From Streptomyces humidus (lineage in GTDB: Bacteria > Actinomycetota > Actinomycetes > Streptomycetales > Streptomycetaceae), in the NCBI RefSeq assembly GCF_014649655.1, contig NZ_BMTL01000004.1, positions 1 to 64,000 on the forward strand: 64,000 nucleotides of DNA, read 5' to 3'. Position 1 is the stretch's first letter. Each line of letters starts with the position of its first letter. Under the pieces are notes generated by a model. The model did not search any database, had not been told where the DNA came from, and saw only the letters and a list, made by a program, of their open reading frames with translations. A program made the translations under genes and the position numbers. This document shows, one piece after another, positions 16,883 to 24,410 of this stretch.

Positions 16883-16926
16883 GAGTGCTCTTCGACCATA
16901 CGTCGACGGGCACTCTTTTTGTTTTT
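16883..16926 (+). terminator. Intrinsic-terminator-like hairpin in the leader of cspA copy 2
   Basis: A two-part stem (GAGTGC 16883-16888 with 16910-16915; TCGAC 16892-16896 with 16902-16906) is followed by TTTTTGTTTTT (16916-16926), an exceptional T-tract for this DNA. No plus-strand gene lies upstream that it could terminate. It sits 75 bases before the cspA start, so it looks like an attenuator or temperature-responsive element in the 5' leader. Confidence 0.65.
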
Positions 16927-17000
16927 GGGGCTTTTCCTGATCCTGCGACGCCGGGTCCGCAAGGTGTGGACTCCGGGCATTGCCCCAAAGGAGATACAGC

Positions 17001-17204
17001 ATGGCATCTGGCACCGTGAAGTGGTTCAACTCGGAAAAGGGCTTCGGCTTCATCGAGCAGGAGGGTGGCGGCCCGGACGTTTTCGCCCACTACTCGAACA
17101 TCGCCACGTCCGGCTTCCGTGAGCTTCAGGAAGGCCAGAAGGTTACCTTCGACGTGACGCAGGGCCAGAAGGGCCCGCAGGCGGAGAACATCCTCCCCGC
17201 CTGA
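17001..17204 (+). CDS. Cold-shock protein, CspA family (copy 2)
   Basis: A 67-residue cold-shock domain protein with RNP1 KGFGFIEQ and RNP2 DVFAHYS. The ATG at 17001 follows AAAGGAG. It is about 84 percent identical to copy 1 by direct comparison. Its leader is long, T-rich and carries a terminator-like hairpin, unlike copy 1, so the two are probably regulated differently. A GC hairpin and a DEAD-box helicase gene follow, as at copy 1. Confidence 0.95.
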   Translation: MASGTVKWFNSEKGFGFIEQEGGGPDVFAHYSNIATSGFRELQEGQKVTFDVTQGQKGPQAENILPA

Positions 17205-17240
17205 ATCGTCTGACGTCTGTTTCAAGCGGACGACACGGCC

Positions 17241-17268
17241 GGGGCCCGCACTCTCGAGTGCGGGCCCC
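17241..17268 (+). terminator. 12-13 bp GC hairpin between cspA copy 2 and the helicase
   Basis: GGGGCCCGCACT at 17241-17252 pairs with 17257-17268. It is nearly the same as the hairpin at 4176-4203, which shows that the element belongs to the duplicated module. Confidence 0.75.
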
Positions 17269-17305
17269 GGTTCATGGTGTGTCGCCCTTTCGAGGAAGGT
17301 CACGG

Positions 17306-18865
17306 ATGAACCGCAACAGCTCCGTCCGCTCCCGTACGGACCGGCGCCAGGGCGCCCCGTCCCGTTCGGCCAAGGCCGGGCGGAACGGACGCGGGAGCCG
17401 TCCCGCCGCGTCCGGCGGTGAGTTCGCCGTGCCCGTGACCCTCACTCCGGGGCTGCCTGCGGTCGAGGCCTTCACCGAACTCGACATGCCCGAGCAGCTG
17501 CTGACCGCCCTCGGCGCCGAGGGCGTGACCACGCCTTTCCCCATCCAGGCCGCGACGCTGCCGAACTCGCTCGCCGGCCGGGACGTCCTGGGCCGTGGCC
17601 GGACGGGCTCCGGCAAGACCCTCGCCTTCGGACTGGCCCTGCTGGCCCGTACCGCCGGGCAGCGGGCCGAGCCCCGTCAGCCGCTGGCCCTGGTCCTCGT
17701 CCCCACGCGTGAGCTGGCCCAGCAGGTCACCGACGCCCTCACTCCCTACGCCCGCTCGCTGCGGCTGCGGATCGCCACCGTGGTCGGCGGCCTGTCGATC
17801 GGCCGGCAGGCGAGCGCCCTGCGCGGCGGCGCCGAGGTCGTCGTGGCCACGCCCGGTCGGCTCAAGGACCTCATCGACCGGGACGACTGCCGGCTGGACC
17901 GGGTCGCCGTCACCGTCCTGGACGAGGCCGACCAGATGGCCGACATGGGCTTCATGCCCCAGGTCACCGCGCTGCTCGACCAGGTACGCCCCGACGGACA
18001 GCGGATGCTGTTCTCCGCCACCCTGGACCGCAACGTCGACCGGCTGGTCCGCAACTACCTGAGCGACCCCGTCGTCCACTCGGTCGACCCGTCGGCGGGC
18101 GCCGTCACCACGATGGAGCACCATGTGCTGCACGTGGAGGACGAGGACAAGCACGCCACGACGACGGAGATCGCCGCCCGCGACGGGCGCGTGATCATGT
18201 TCCTGGACACCAAGCACGCGGCGGACCGGCTGGCCAAGAAGCTGCTGGCGGTCGGGGTGCGCGCGGCCTCGCTGCACGGCGGCAAGTCGCAGTCCCAGCG
18301 CAACCGGACCCTGGCCCAGTTCAAGGACGGCCACGTCAGCGTGCTGGTGGCGACCAACGTGGCGGCCCGCGGCATCCACGTCGACAACCTCGACCTCGTC
18401 GTCAACGTCGACCCGCCCGCCGACCACAAGGACTACCTGCACCGCGGCGGACGCACCGCCCGGGCCGGCGAGTCCGGCACCGTCGTCACGCTGGTGCTGC
18501 CCAGCCAGCGCCGGGACATGACGCGTCTGATGGCCGACGCCGGCATCACCCCGCAGACCACCCGGGTCCGCTCGGGAGGCAGCGAACTGAGCCGTATCAC
18601 CGGTGCTCAGGCGCCCTCCGGCGTGCCCGTCGTCCTCACGCCGCCGCCCACCGCCGAGAACCGTCCCGCGCGCAGCGGCGCGGCGCGCAAGGGCTCCGGC
18701 TCGGGCCGCGACGGCGGCGCGCGGGGCAACGGGGGCGGCGCACGGAGCAACGGGGGCAACGGCGGCGCCGAGCACAACGGCTCCGCCCCCCGTCCGCGGC
18801 GCGGGCGTCCCGCTCAGGGCCGTCGGCGCTCGGCCGCGGGCGGCAACGGCACGGCCGGCCGCTGA
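17306..18865 (+). CDS. DEAD-box RNA helicase (copy 2)
   Basis: A 519-residue helicase with the same ordered motifs as copy 1: FPIQAATLP, RTGSGKT, PTRELA, DEAD, SAT and HRGGRTARAG. The ATG at 17306 follows GAGGAAGG. The C-terminal tail is longer and Gly/Asn/Arg-rich (GGARGNGGGARSNGG type), resembling RGG-type RNA-binding tails. The bases 17903-18041 are identical to 4951-5089 of copy 1, while flanking parts differ at many synonymous sites. It is probably co-expressed with cspA copy 2 and remodels structured RNA. Confidence 0.95.
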   Translation: MNRNSSVRSRTDRRQGAPSRSAKAGRNGRGSRPAASGGEFAVPVTLTPGLPAVEAFTELDMPEQLLTALGAEGVTTPFPIQAATLPNSLAGRDVLGRGRTGSGKTLAFGLALLARTAGQRAEPRQPLALVLVPTRELAQQVTDALTPYARSLRLRIATVVGGLSIGRQASALRGGAEVVVATPGRLKDLIDRDDCRLDRVAVTVLDEADQMADMGFMPQVTALLDQVRPDGQRMLFSATLDRNVDRLVRNYLSDPVVHSVDPSAGAVTTMEHHVLHVEDEDKHATTTEIAARDGRVIMFLDTKHAADRLAKKLLAVGVRAASLHGGKSQSQRNRTLAQFKDGHVSVLVATNVAARGIHVDNLDLVVNVDPPADHKDYLHRGGRTARAGESGTVVTLVLPSQRRDMTRLMADAGITPQTTRVRSGGSELSRITGAQAPSGVPVVLTPPPTAENRPARSGAARKGSGSGRDGGARGNGGGARSNGGNGGAEHNGSAPRPRRGRPAQGRRRSAAGGNGTAGR

Positions 18866-18961
18866 GCCGAGACGGCCCGCTCTTCGCCCCGCCGAAGGCG
18901 CGGAAGTGATCGCCCGGTGACGTGATGCGCGTCAGCCGGTCGGCGGCGCGGGCCGGGAGCG

Positions 18962-19315
18962 TCAGCCGCCGAGCGCGGCGTACGCCGCGTAGGGCAGCAG
19001 GATCGCGGGGAGGGTCAGCAGCCGGGGCCGGAGCGGCCGGCCGGTCCGCAGAGGCCCGAGGCCGTCGAAGAGGACGAGCAGCAGGGCGACGAACGCCGAG
19101 GACACCACGAGCGCCGGCAGCACGAGGCCGCTGTTCTCGATCTGGTCGTACGTGCACAGATCGAGGTCGCGGCGGTGCAGGTCGCCGTAGTCACAGTGCC
19201 CGTGGGCGAGGTACCAGCGCGCGCACAGCACGACGACGGCCGTCGGCAGTCCGATCAGCAGGTGCACCGCGAGCGGCGGCAGCAGGCGGCGCAGGGCGGT
19301 GAAGGCGGTGGGCAT
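18962..19315 (-). CDS. Small integral membrane protein
   Basis: A 117-residue protein with about three hydrophobic segments (LAVHLLIGLPTAVVVLCARW near 13-33, VLPALVVSSAFVALLLVLF near 66-84, and a C-terminal one). A Cys-containing hydrophilic loop lies between the first two. I recognise no family. The start at 19315 was chosen because the membrane protein begins there; the ribosome-binding site is weak and a longer frame exists. Its leader contains a 12-bp inverted repeat. Its neighbours, the helicase and the LAL regulator, give no hint of function. Confidence 0.55.
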   Translation of the reverse strand: MPTAFTALRRLLPPLAVHLLIGLPTAVVVLCARWYLAHGHCDYGDLHRRDLDLCTYDQIENSGLVLPALVVSSAFVALLLVLFDGLGPLRTGRPLRPRLLTLPAILLPYAAYAALGG

Positions 19316-19343
19316 CCGGTCATCCCACCAGTCCGCCGCCCCA

Positions 19344-19392
19344 CGGGCTGTGACACGGGCCACTGCGCCGGTCGCAGGCCTGTCACAGCCCG
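19344..19392. promoter_or_regulatory. 12-bp inverted repeat upstream of the small membrane protein
   Basis: CGGGCTGTGACA at 19344-19355 and its exact complement at 19381-19392 flank 25 bases. The half-sites contain TGTGACA, but the spacing is too wide for a normal Crp site. It could be a looped operator or the terminator of an unseen transcript. Confidence 0.4.
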
Positions 19393-19564
19393 TCCCGGCC
19401 CCGCCGACCGCCCCGCCGCTCGCGGGAGTTGCTCCGCAGGCCGGCGAGCCCGAGGCCGCCCCCACGAGTACCGGCGGGCAGCCGCAGGCGCTCTGACCCG
19501 CTGCCCGCCACCGTGATCTGCCGTGGGTCGCCGTGGCCGGTCACGGCGGACCGCGGCCGGTCGT

Positions 19565-22500
19565 TCACTGCTCCAGCGCCTCGCGCAGTTCCCCTCGCCG
19601 GCGGATCCCCAGCTTCTTGTAGGCGCTGGTCAGATGGGTCTCGACCGTACGGCGGGCCAGGTGCAGCCCGTTCGCTATCTCCGTGTTCGTGCGGCCCTCC
19701 GCCGCGAGTTCGGCGATACGGCGCTCGCTGCCGGTGAGGGCCGCCGAGCCGGTGTGCGCCGGGGTCGTGCGGCGGGCGCCCGCGGTGCGCAGGGCGCGCT
19801 CCGCATGGGTCAGGAGACGGACGTTGCCCAGACGTTCGGCGCGTTCGGCACCCTCGCGCAGGTGCTCTCGGCCCCTGCCGCGGTCGCCGGCTTCGGTCAG
19901 CTGCAGGCCGTGGGCGAGCAGCGAGGCCACCAGCTCCGCCTCGGCCGGGGAGCCGCGCAGCACGGCCACCGCCTCCGCGCCCAGCTCCAGTCCCCGGCGG
20001 CCGCGGGTCGCCCGGCCCAGGACGCGCAACGCCCGTCCCATGGTGCGCGGGGTGCCCCACACACGGGCCAGCCGCAGTTCCTCCGCCGCCAGGGTGAGCG
20101 CCTCCTGAGGGTTGCCCAGGGCCAGCCGGCACTCCGCGGCCGCCGTCCGCCACGGCGTGACGACGGGGCTGAGGACGGCGCGCGCGGACTGACGGCGGCC
20201 GCACTCCAGGAAGTCATGAAGGGCGCCGGGGACGTCCCCCTCGGTGAACCGCAGCACGCCCCGCGCGTACAGGAAGCGGTTCAGCTCCCAGGAGTCGGGA
20301 GTGTCACGAAGGTCGAAGGCGTCCGCCAGCCGGCGGGCCTCCTGCGTCCGGCCCGTCTCCACCAGGGCCAGCAGGGTGTGCGCGTCGGCGTTGCCCGGGC
20401 CGCCGGGGCCGCGCCGGACGCGGGTCCCGGAGTGGGTCGCGAGCAGGACGCCGTACGCGCCGCGCGCCGCCGCCGTGTCCCACCTGGTGTCCAGCAGGGC
20501 CTGGGCCATCGGGTGCAGCAGGGAGGGGTGCTGTCCGGCAAGGCCTCGTTCCACCAGGCGGTCCGCCTCGTCGAGTTCGTCGGCCCACTGGGCCACCGCC
20601 GCGACCGTGCCCAGCAGGAACGGCTCGGCGAGGGAGTCGGCGGGCTCGGCCAGCAGGGAGCGCAGGCGTCGCATCGCCTCCCGGGCCGTGATGTCCCCGG
20701 CCGTGGCCGCGTACCGCACGAGCAGTGCCCGGCCGGAGGCGCCGACGAGCTCCGGGGAGCGCTCCGCGGTGTCGGTGACCCACCGGTAGGCCTCCCCGCG
20801 GACCGTCTGGTCCTGGTCGGACAGGAGCGCGGAAGCCGTCTGCAGCGTGTGGGCCAGGTCGGCGTGGCCGTCCGCCAGCCGGGTCTCCAGCCGGCGCAGC
20901 GCCGCCACCGCCGTACGGACGTCGCCGCGGCCGGCGAGGGCGGTGCCCAGAGCGATCGCCGTGCGGACCTGGTCACGGGGGGCGGCGGGCAGGTCCAGCG
21001 CCTCGGACAGCCGCGGGATGCCGGCCGGGGCGTCGGCGCCGGCGTACTCCAGCGAGCCGAGCTCCGTGAGCAGGCGTTGGCGCAGGTCGTCGGGCAGCGG
21101 CTCCTGAAGGACTCGGCGCAGATAGCGGACGGCGTCGTCGGGGCGTGCCTCGAGGGCGGCGACGGCGGCGGCGTCGCGCAGCACGCGCAGCGCCCAGGGC
21201 AGCCCGGCCGGTGCGCTGCCCAGCAACTGCCGTGCCACCGCGTCGACATGGTCGCCGCGGCGCAGCATCGCCTGGGCGGCCGCCCGGTGCGCCTCCTGGC
21301 GGCGGGCGGTGGACCAGCCGCCGAGCACGGCGTCCCGCAGGAGGGGATGCGCGTACCGGGGGCGGCCGGACGGGTCGGTGCGCAGCACTCCGAGCCGCGT
21401 CATCGCGGTGAACCAGCCGGTGACGCGGGCGGGGTCGGCGCCGCAGGCGTCGGCGACGAGGGCCGCGAGGGCGTTCCCGGGGGCCGCCGGGGCCCCGCTC
21501 CCGTCGGCGTCGGGGTGCTCGGCGGATGCGCCTCCGGCGCGCCTGTCGGCCTGCCCGGCGCGCCCGGTCTGCCCGGAGTGCCCGGGGTTCTCGGCCTGCC
21601 CGGAGTGCCCGGGGTTCTCGGCCTGCCCGGAGTGCCCGGGGTTCTCGGCCTGCCCGGAGTGCCCGGGGTTCTCGGCCTGCCCGAAACGCTCGGCGTGCCC
21701 GAAGGGAGCAGCGTGACCGGAGTGCCCGGCAGGTCCGGCCTGCTCGGCGTGGTGGGCGGTCGTGGCCTCGACGGGCCGGGCCGCGTCGTCCGCGGGTCCG
21801 TCCGCATGCTCCGTGCGGTCCGGCGGTTCCAGCGCCGCGAGCGTCCGCGCCACCTCCGCCGTCGCCTGTCCCGCGCTCTCCAGCCACCAGGAGACGGCCG
21901 CCGGATAGGACCCCGGGTACAGCGCGGCGCACGTCGTCGGGACGGCCGTCGGCGGCGGGGCGCCGGCGAGGTCGTCGAGGAGGGCGTGCAGGAGCAGGGG
22001 GATGCCCGCCCCGGCCCGCACGCTTTCCGCCGTCCACCGGTCCGAGGCGGTCGGGAACGCCGCCCGGACCAGGGCGGACGAACCCTCGTCGGTGAGCGGC
22101 GCCAGGGCGTGGGTGCGCACCAGGGACGGCGAGAGGGCATGGGCGAGCCCGGCGGCGTGCGGCGCGATGTCGTACTGACTGCGCTCGGTGGCCACCAGCA
22201 GTACCGGTAATCGGTCGATGCGGCGCGCCGCCTCCACGAACCAGCGGCGCGAGGCCTCGTCGGCGAGGTGGACGTCGTCCACGGCCATCATGAGCGGCGC
22301 CCGGTCCGCGTACGAACGCAGCAGCCGCCACAGCCGCGCCGCGCTCCCCCGGTCCTCGCCGCCGGGTGCGACGTCCGCGAACTCCGGCACCGGGCCCAGG
22401 AGATGCAGGACCGCGGAGAACGGCACCGTGGTGTCCTCGGGCGAGCAGCGGGTGCGCAGGACGCGCAGGCCGAGCCGGCTCGCGTGCGTGGCGGCGGCCT

Positions 22501-22633
22501 CCAGCGCGGCGGAGCGGCCGGTGCCGGTGGCCCCGCGCAGCAGGACGAGCCGGCCGGCCCCGGCGCGGGCCCGCTCGACCTCCGCGGCGAGCAGGGCGTG
22601 GGCGTCGTCGCGTTCCCGCAACGGTCCGGTCAT
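19565..22633 (-). CDS. LAL-type LuxR family regulator (large ATP-binding)
   Basis: A 1022-residue regulator from the ATG at 22633. An N-terminal AAA_16-type ATPase has Walker A GATGTGRS (34-41), where Arg replaces the usual Lys, and Walker B LMMAVDDVHLAD (114-125). A repeat-rich linker (about 318-354) is encoded by four perfect 27-base repeats. Helical TPR-like repeats fill the middle, and the LuxR HTH occupies about 964-1022 (GRTNTEIANGLHLARRTVET). Leu142 is a TTA codon, so translation should need the bldA tRNA. LAL proteins often activate secondary metabolism or sugar genes; no target is adjacent, the nearest being the CIS locus. Confidence 0.9.
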   Translation of the reverse strand: MTGPLRERDDAHALLAAEVERARAGAGRLVLLRGATGTGRSAALEAAATHASRLGLRVLRTRCSPEDTTVPFSAVLHLLGPVPEFADVAPGGEDRGSAARLWRLLRSYADRAPLMMAVDDVHLADEASRRWFVEAARRIDRLPVLLVATERSQYDIAPHAAGLAHALSPSLVRTHALAPLTDEGSSALVRAAFPTASDRWTAESVRAGAGIPLLLHALLDDLAGAPPPTAVPTTCAALYPGSYPAAVSWWLESAGQATAEVARTLAALEPPDRTEHADGPADDAARPVEATTAHHAEQAGPAGHSGHAAPFGHAERFGQAENPGHSGQAENPGHSGQAENPGHSGQAENPGHSGQTGRAGQADRRAGGASAEHPDADGSGAPAAPGNALAALVADACGADPARVTGWFTAMTRLGVLRTDPSGRPRYAHPLLRDAVLGGWSTARRQEAHRAAAQAMLRRGDHVDAVARQLLGSAPAGLPWALRVLRDAAAVAALEARPDDAVRYLRRVLQEPLPDDLRQRLLTELGSLEYAGADAPAGIPRLSEALDLPAAPRDQVRTAIALGTALAGRGDVRTAVAALRRLETRLADGHADLAHTLQTASALLSDQDQTVRGEAYRWVTDTAERSPELVGASGRALLVRYAATAGDITAREAMRRLRSLLAEPADSLAEPFLLGTVAAVAQWADELDEADRLVERGLAGQHPSLLHPMAQALLDTRWDTAAARGAYGVLLATHSGTRVRRGPGGPGNADAHTLLALVETGRTQEARRLADAFDLRDTPDSWELNRFLYARGVLRFTEGDVPGALHDFLECGRRQSARAVLSPVVTPWRTAAAECRLALGNPQEALTLAAEELRLARVWGTPRTMGRALRVLGRATRGRRGLELGAEAVAVLRGSPAEAELVASLLAHGLQLTEAGDRGRGREHLREGAERAERLGNVRLLTHAERALRTAGARRTTPAHTGSAALTGSERRIAELAAEGRTNTEIANGLHLARRTVETHLTSAYKKLGIRRRGELREALEQ
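21574..21681. repeat. Four perfect 27-bp tandem repeats inside the LAL gene
   Basis: The 27-base unit starting CGGAGTGCCCGGGG occurs four times in phase, encoding four copies of a nine-residue AENPGHSGQ-type unit. The period is a multiple of three, so copy-number change would keep the frame. Confidence 0.95.
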
Positions 22634-22924
22634 GCCTGCCTCCTGAGGTCGAGTTCGTAGGACTTGTACGGAAAGAGGGCGTGCCCCTCGGCCCGGGTCC
22701 ACGAGTTCGTTGTGGCGAGGCTCACGAAGTCGCCGAGCGCGCCCGGTCTCACAGCGCTGACCTGCGGCGACACTGCCGGGCCGTGGTGTTCGCGGGCTTG
22801 CTCTCGTGGTCGGCCTCGTGGTGCTCCACGATTGCGCGCACCACAGGGGGCGCAGAAGTCTGGACCATACCCACCCGCCACCGGTTCCCGCCGGGCCGCG
22901 GGCCCGTGAACATGGGGGAAACGG
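22634..22924. other. 291-base divergent intergenic region, LAL and LuxR genes
   Basis: It should hold both divergent promoters. I see no clear -35/-10 pair or strong palindrome. The ribosome-binding side of the LAL gene (GAGGCAGGC) is at 22634-22645. Confidence 0.4.
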
Positions 22925-23584
22925 TTGCTCAGCTCACCTCGGACAACAGAGACCGGCGGCCGGCGGCGGATTCCCGTGGCCGTCCAGGCATCCGACCCGA
23001 TCTCCCGCGAGGGCGCCGTCAGCCAGTTGCGCGGCCGGCCGGAGGTCGAGGTCCGCGAGGACCTCTCGTCCGCCGCCGGCACGGTGGCGCTGCTCGTCGA
23101 GGACACCCTGGACGAGGCGGCGCTGACCCGGCTGCGGCGGATCGTGCGCAGCGAGGGGGCCCGCGCGGTGCTCGTCGTGGGCACGATCCGCGAGACCGAA
23201 CTGCTGGACGTCATCGAGTGCGGGGTCGGGGCCATCGTCTGGCGCCGGGAGGCCACCGCGCACCGGCTGGTGCAGGCGGTGGTGGCCGCGCAGCGCGGCG
23301 ACGGCGACCTGCCCGCCGACCTGCTCGGCAGGCTCATCAGCCAGGTGGGCACACTGCACCGCGGTGCGGCGGGCCGGCCCGGCGCCCCTTCCCTGGGGCT
23401 CGCGCCCCGGGAGGTGGACGTCCTGCGGCTGGTCGCCGAGGGCCTGGACACCGGAGAGATCGCCAGCAAGCTGTCCTACTCCGAACGAACTGTCAAGAAC
23501 GTCATGCACGGACTCACGACGCGGTTGCATCTGCGCAATCGGGCGCACGCGGTGGCATATGCCCTCCGGGAAGGCTACATCTGA
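22925..23584 (+). CDS. LuxR/NarL-type regulator at the head of the CIS locus
   Basis: A 219-residue protein. Residues about 20-140 form a receiver-like domain lacking an obvious phosphoacceptor Asp (VALLVEDTLDEAALTRL, ARAVLVVGTIRETELLDVIE). Residues about 155-215 are a LuxR HTH (LAPREVDVLRLVAEGLDTGE, TVKNVMHGLTTRLHLRNRAH). The TTG at 22925 is the first start in frame and GTG 22976 is possible. An ATG at 22912 lies in another frame and reads MGETVAQLTSDN, so a frameshift in the CGG-rich stretch near 22960 is conceivable. It lies 151 bases upstream of cis16 and is the best local candidate for a CIS regulator. Confidence 0.8.
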   Translation: MLSSPRTTETGGRRRIPVAVQASDPISREGAVSQLRGRPEVEVREDLSSAAGTVALLVEDTLDEAALTRLRRIVRSEGARAVLVVGTIRETELLDVIECGVGAIVWRREATAHRLVQAVVAAQRGDGDLPADLLGRLISQVGTLHRGAAGRPGAPSLGLAPREVDVLRLVAEGLDTGEIASKLSYSERTVKNVMHGLTTRLHLRNRAHAVAYALREGYI

Positions 23585-23612
23585 CCGAACGGGCAATCGA
23601 ATGCGGACACGC

Positions 23613-23630
23613 GGGCAGGCCGCCCTGCCC
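23613..23630. promoter_or_regulatory. Inverted repeat upstream of cis16, shared with the cisA/cis2 region
   Basis: GGGCAGGCCGCCCTGCCC is an 18-base inverted repeat 29 bases after the LuxR stop. Seventeen of 18 bases recur at 28140-28157 between cisA and the sheath gene, and the bases that follow are also similar. It could be an operator shared by the two CIS transcription units, or a terminator for the LuxR gene. Confidence 0.5.
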
Positions 23631-23735
23631 GGCCGCCGACCCCGGCGCGCGTGCGCGACGCGGGCCGTCCGGGGCACGATCGGTGAGCGGCGGGCGCGGC
23701 AGGGCACACGGGCAAGGCAGTTGAGGAGCGCGACG

Positions 23736-24410
23736 GTGATCCACGAGGTGGACGAGGTCCTCAAAGGCCTGCTGGAGGGCGGCTCGCTGGCGGGATCCGG
23801 CATCGACGTGTCGTTCGAGGCCCCGACCCGCGACTGGGCCGCGCGGCGCAACGCCCCGGTGATCAACACCTACTTGTACGACATCCGCGAGGACGTCTCC
23901 CGTCGTCAGCGCGGCCAGATGGCGGTGCGCGACGAGCGGGACATCGTCGTCAAGCGCCGTCAACCGCCGCGCTGGTTCCGGCTGTCGTACCTGGTGACCG
24001 CGTGGACGCGGACGCCGCAGGACGAACACCGGCTGCTGTCGGCGGTGTTGGCGACGCTGCTGCCGCGCGAGCTGATCAGCGCCGACGAACTCCCGCGCTC
24101 TCTGCGAGCGCTGGGCCTGGCGATGCCGGTGACGGTGGCCGGCATCCAGACCGAGTCCCGGTCCCTCGCCGAGATCTGGTCCGCCCTGGGCGGCGAGCTC
24201 AAACCGTCCCTGGACCTGGTGGTCACCGCGCCGTTCCCGGCCTACCCCGAGTACGACGCCGGGCCGCCGGTCACCGAGGGCGCCGTCGTCCGCGTGCGCG
24301 GCATCGACGGCGACCCCCCGGAGTCCGGCGAACGCGCCCACCGCCCCCACCAGGTGGCCGCCGCCCGCGAGGCCCGCGAGGCCGCGTCCCGCCGCCCGGA
24401 CCAGCGGTGA
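23736..24410 (+). CDS. cis16: CIS cap/tail-terminator protein, DUF4255 (Cis16/Pvc16-like)
   Basis: A 224-residue cytoplasmic protein of the DUF4255/Pvc16_N family (APVINTYLYDIREDVSRRQR, PPRWFRLSYLVTAWT, SRSLAEIWSALGGELKPSLD). In injection systems this protein caps the tube and sheath end and limits length. The GTG at 23736 follows TTGAGGAGCG. The last 35 residues are charged and probably disordered. Its stop overlaps the ATPase start by four bases (GTGA), so the two are coupled. Confidence 0.9.
   Translation: MIHEVDEVLKGLLEGGSLAGSGIDVSFEAPTRDWAARRNAPVINTYLYDIREDVSRRQRGQMAVRDERDIVVKRRQPPRWFRLSYLVTAWTRTPQDEHRLLSAVLATLLPRELISADELPRSLRALGLAMPVTVAGIQTESRSLAEIWSALGGELKPSLDLVVTAPFPAYPEYDAGPPVTEGAVVRVRGIDGDPPESGERAHRPHQVAAAREAREAASRRPDQR

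Noticed and set aside
19344..19392. A standard Crp binding site
   Set aside because: The half-sites match but the 25-base gap is far from the six-base gap of a normal site.
21574..21681. CRISPR-like or att repeat
   Set aside because: The 27-base units are in frame inside a coding region and adjoin without spacers.
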